Below, one piece after another: positions 62,001 through 64,000 of a stretch of 64,000 nt of DNA. The translations under genes were made by a program, and so were the position numbers. Within the stretch, counting starts at the first letter, position 1; each line of letters begins with the position of its first letter. This DNA comes from JAGVSR01 sp033765145. Lineage in GTDB: Bacteria; Pseudomonadota; Alphaproteobacteria; Rhizobiales; Hyphomicrobiaceae. Below the pieces are notes generated by a model. It was given only the letters and a program-made list of their open reading frames with translations. It did not search any database and was not told the DNA's origin. The stretch spans positions 186,001-250,000 of the forward strand of contig JANRIH010000032.1 in NCBI GenBank assembly GCA_033765145.1. The letters run 5' to 3'.

Positions 62001-63901
62001 GGGTTCTCGCCCTCGACGAATGCCACGTTGAGGATGTTCCCGCCGTATCCGCTCAGCCGAACGATCTCCTGTCCGCTTTCCACATTCCAGACGCGGACAG
62101 TCGTGTCGTTGGAGCCGGTGACGACCTTCGTGCCGTCCTTGTTGAAAGCTGCGGCCACGGTGAAGTTTGTATGGCCGTCCAGTCTCTGAACTTGCTTGCC
62201 GGCAGTCGTGTCCCAGATACGCGCGGTGTTGTCGACGGACGTCGTGACGACGCGCGTCCCGCTGGAATCGTAACGCGCCGAAATGACGCCGCCCCAGTGC
62301 CCTTCGAGAAGCCCGATCTGTTCGCCGTTCGCCGAGCGGAAAATGCGCACCGGACCGAAGCCCAGTCCCAGCACGAACTGAGAGCCGTCGGGACTGAAGA
62401 CCGCGAATTGCGCGTTCTGTCCCCCGAGATCGATCCGCTTGACCTCCCGCCCGCCTTCCGTATCCCAGAGCCGTGCGGTGCCGTCGTCGGAGAATGTGAC
62501 GGCCTTATTGCCGTCAGCGCTCAGTGCGCCGAGCCGCACCGCACCCGTGTGGCCCGTGAGCACGAGGCGTTCTCGCAAATGCCTGAGACTGCGCGAGAGC
62601 TGCACCTCCGCTTCCGGCACCGAACTTCGCTTGACGCGTTCGGCCTTGTCGGGCAGCGCTTCGAGGGCCAGCAGCGCCGCACCTCCGACGGAGCCGAAGC
62701 CACGACTGTCGATGAGCGCCGAGGCGGCGCTGGCGAGAAGCCCGCTCTCGGCCCGCTGCGCGGTCGCCTTGAGGCCGTCCGCGATGTTCGCCTGCCGCCA
62801 CGCGAACAAGCCCGCGCCGCCCGCGGCGAAGGCCAAGAGCACCGCGAGCATCAGCCAATTCCGCGTGCGCCGTGCGAGCGCCTTGGCCGCCGACGCCTGC
62901 GTCTTCTCGACTTCGCTCTTTTCGCGCGCTTCCGCCGCCTCCTGCCGCTCGCGCGCCACTTGGATCGCGAGGTCGGCGGCTTCGGATTGAGCGCGCGCGG
63001 TCGCGAGTTCGGCAGAGATCCGCTGCCTTTCGAGTGCCGCGGCCTTTTCCGACTGCGCTTGGGCCTCCCGTTGCGCGGCTTCCGCCTCGGCAAGAATGCG
63101 CGCCCGCTCCTCGAGTTCCGCACGCCGCCGCGTGACGGTCTCGTCCTCGGCCGAACGAGACGCCTCGAGATAGGCGCGCTGCGTTTCCGTCAGGTCCGGA
63201 GCTGTCAAAGGGCGCGATGCGGCCCAGCGTTCCGCGGCGGCGAGCGGGCCGCCCCTCAACAGACGGTCGGGTTCGCGATTGCGCGCGAGCCACGCTTCCG
63301 CTTGCAGCAACAGCGCCCGATGCTCACGAAGCCATCCGAGGTCTGACTTGAGCGCAGAATCGAGTTTCGCGAGCCCGTCGCCGAAGCCCGAATCCGGCAC
63401 GTCTTTCTCGGCGTAGAAATAAATGTAGTTGAGCCGTTGCAGACCCTCGGGCGGCTTTGCATCGCCGAGCGGCATTGCGATCACGGGGATGATGCGCTTG
63501 GCGAGCCGGCCGGCTTCCTCGACCTCCCACGCGCAAACGGGCGAGACGGCGCTCTCCGGTGACATCACGAAAACGACAGTGTCGGCCTCGAGAATGAGTT
63601 CTCTGAGGCGCGGCTTCCATTCCTCCGCACCCGAGATGTTTTGCAGGTCCATGATCGGCACGTGGCCGAGAAGCGTCAGCGCGGTCGAAAGCTGCTTCGA
63701 GAACGCGAGGCAGTCGCGACGTGAATACGAGATGAAAACGGTCAGCTGATCGGCGGACGGTTCGCCGGCCTTGGGTTTCCCCGGAGCCGTATTCTGAACA
63801 AGGGCAGGCTGACCGCTGGCCTGGCCCCCGTCATGGCCCGCGTCCGGGCCCCCGACCTTGCCGCCGCCGGGCAACGGTGATTTGACGTCGTCGTCGAGCA
63901 C
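59069..63901 (-). CDS. TIR domain - coiled coil - membrane span - WD40 - TPR protein
   Basis: 1610 residues. Order (approximate residues): Gly/Pro-rich N-terminus (1-50); TIR domain (52-185) from LTVFISYSRRDCLAFS, with ESAVSPVCAWEVEEAGRL carrying the Cys-x-x-Glu of NADase TIRs (Glu about 126); helical coiled coil (255-340); one membrane span NWLMLAVLLAFAAGGAGLFA (about 348-367) with ALARRTR before it. A linker SGLLASAASALIDSR (386-400) precedes about 14 WD40 blades (445 to about 1060), each with GH...D.SARIWD-like ends. TPR-like helices fill 1120-1580, followed by an acidic tail. GTG 63901 has a GGAGG site 6 nt upstream; TTG 63916 is in frame. No P-loop ATPase domain is present, unlike STAND proteins. 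The basic residues before the span place TIR inside and the propellers outside the cytoplasm, by the positive-inside rule. Function unknown; a sensor or defence role is inference. Confidence 0.9.
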   Translation of the reverse strand: MLDDDVKSPLPGGGKVGGPDAGHDGGQASGQPALVQNTAPGKPKAGEPSADQLTVFISYSRRDCLAFSKQLSTALTLLGHVPIMDLQNISGAEEWKPRLRELILEADTVVFVMSPESAVSPVCAWEVEEAGRLAKRIIPVIAMPLGDAKPPEGLQRLNYIYFYAEKDVPDSGFGDGLAKLDSALKSDLGWLREHRALLLQAEAWLARNREPDRLLRGGPLAAAERWAASRPLTAPDLTETQRAYLEASRSAEDETVTRRRAELEERARILAEAEAAQREAQAQSEKAAALERQRISAELATARAQSEAADLAIQVARERQEAAEAREKSEVEKTQASAAKALARRTRNWLMLAVLLAFAAGGAGLFAWRQANIADGLKATAQRAESGLLASAASALIDSRGFGSVGGAALLALEALPDKAERVKRSSVPEAEVQLSRSLRHLRERLVLTGHTGAVRLGALSADGNKAVTFSDDGTARLWDTEGGREVKRIDLGGQNAQFAVFSPDGSQFVLGLGFGPVRIFRSANGEQIGLLEGHWGGVISARYDSSGTRVVTTSVDNTARIWDTTAGKQVQRLDGHTNFTVAAAFNKDGTKVVTGSNDTTVRVWNVESGQEIVRLSGYGGNILNVAFVEGENPNDENVVSTSADGTVRVWRVSTGEELERLPTNGSASSRSGAYTSEPVISPNGRLALIGAEDGSANVWDLTTFESKARLDTGQGGVTAPAFNSDATRILTVIYDNAVGIWDAASGEYVEHLDAHRGRITSATLSADGNRILTTSQDGTARLWDLTSEFERVYPLANAGSLTMASARLGNPFVAAVLNDDSVGVWRLETGERVGTIQPLKDNAIYMQAASVNWDGSLVATAYSDGRVGIWSLPEGRETVQLLGHTSEVMSIAWSRDGLLIATASRDGSARIFDTRGNRIHSFPGHAGTVSSVDFNADGSLIVTASDDRTAHTWDTKTGEAVLRLLGHSDAVGSAAFSPDGTRIVTASVDRSVRVWDARDGSELVRIDGRNSQFLSATFSSDGRQIVTIATDGVARLSALSPDGRTAFDKDIAISGRARAMASVFDETGTWTTIWGDGIVRRAKTFDTVEKLVETAKERLHRCLAPVEREFYFLGNNPPAWCERRKLWPYDTGSMIHSANLYNSENRFAKALDEAQLALDLSGREGDQDDWLTGSAHLARGQAREGLGKTAGAEADFAEAHRRGLDVSLHYLQKARQLLLDRSREEAFQAFDTAVAWATRPGAPPGAASNAYFLRGRAYAEASEDDKAHQDFAKCDAIYLVEIVGHYLMKGINIASSDAVASEDAFEKALYWARNERSAPELSKRVLVTRALIRDSLGGKDKALADLDAAGADAVPMIVGIYAARAMNNFGVADAAPPDPALGPPPDLQMSSADFAVNWSEKPGASKLDKADALIARGNLHAERGNLEKALADYAVVNSLDVVHSQARPLVARVRATLARKAFDLGMFSDALGEISQASDLTPKMDNYRILKSVVEAHLDKCDDALLRKLGRHIKSYFELDRADLVQLAELHLARGHCREKLGYPAGAIADYKKALKRGGLGLSERDAAKARERLQALGQPLPPDISADDDLGPTNSDDVEIEVDDGSPL

Positions 63902-64000
63902 GGACCGCCTCCGCAACAGAACCTGGGGAGCGTATCGGGCGGAATCGTAGGGGCGTCGGCCCGCCGGGTCAACGCGGACCGTCGTATCGGGGCCCTGGCG

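Noticed and set aside
59069..63901. STAND-type NTPase with TIR and WD40
   Set aside because: There is no Walker A or NACHT/NB-ARC-like region between the TIR domain and the WD40 repeats; a coiled coil and one membrane span are there instead.

Overview
The window is high-GC DNA from an alphaproteobacterium, most likely of the order Hyphomicrobiales (Rhizobiales). The evidence is gene content and order: a pcm-tolC-popZ-valS block, DUF2865 and DUF1190 envelope proteins, serB next to miaA followed by ilvI/ilvH/ilvC, leuA followed by mreBCD-mrdA-rodA, an imuA-imuB-dnaE2 mutasome, and an SOS box of the alphaproteobacterial GTTC-N7-GTTC type. I cannot name a genus. No transposase, integrase, phage gene, CRISPR array or rRNA was seen, so this is mostly chromosomal backbone with a few accessory insertions.

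Layout. 0-12 kb: the 3' part of an L,D-transpeptidase gene, tRNA-Asn and tRNA-Cys, then pcm, two tandem TolC-type outer membrane efflux proteins, two tandem PopZ-like (DUF2497) polar organisers, and valS. 12-19.4 kb: an EamA exporter, a DUF2865 protein, cysS, a GNAT acetyltransferase overlapping a 39-residue membrane protein missed by usual length cut-offs, citramalate synthase (cimA), and a periplasmic pentapeptide-repeat protein. 19.4-27.5 kb: two His/Met-rich outer-membrane-type proteins and a DUF2946 protein that look like a metal-handling operon, then meaB, an M48 protease, a LOG-family protein, and a LysM protein. 27.6-32.6 kb: an Atm1-type ABC exporter and two unknown membrane proteins.

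32.7-47 kb: amino-acid genes with insertions. A Phd/VapC-type toxin-antitoxin pair sits between serB and miaA and is translationally coupled to serB. ilvI and ilvH are separated by two small secreted proteins. A cluster of REP-like repeats precedes a lipoprotein gene and ilvC. After a NUDIX gene and a phzF gene comes a six-unit array of 29-bp hairpins, then cytochrome b561. leuA is preceded by what reads as a leucine leader peptide with alternative hairpins (attenuator). With cimA, ilvIH, ilvC and leuA here, much of branched-chain amino acid synthesis is encoded in this window.

47-64 kb: the cell elongation operon mreB-mreC-mreD-mrdA-rodA, tRNA-Lys, and the SOS mutasome imuA-imuB-dnaE2 behind a perfect LexA box. 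Last comes a 1610-residue protein joining an N-terminal TIR domain (with the putative catalytic glutamate), a coiled coil, one membrane span, about 14 WD40 blades and TPR-like repeats. This membrane TIR receptor-like protein is the most promising candidate for an undescribed system. The hairpin array, the leucine attenuator, the coupled toxin-antitoxin module and the double popZ/tolC duplication are the next most interesting.
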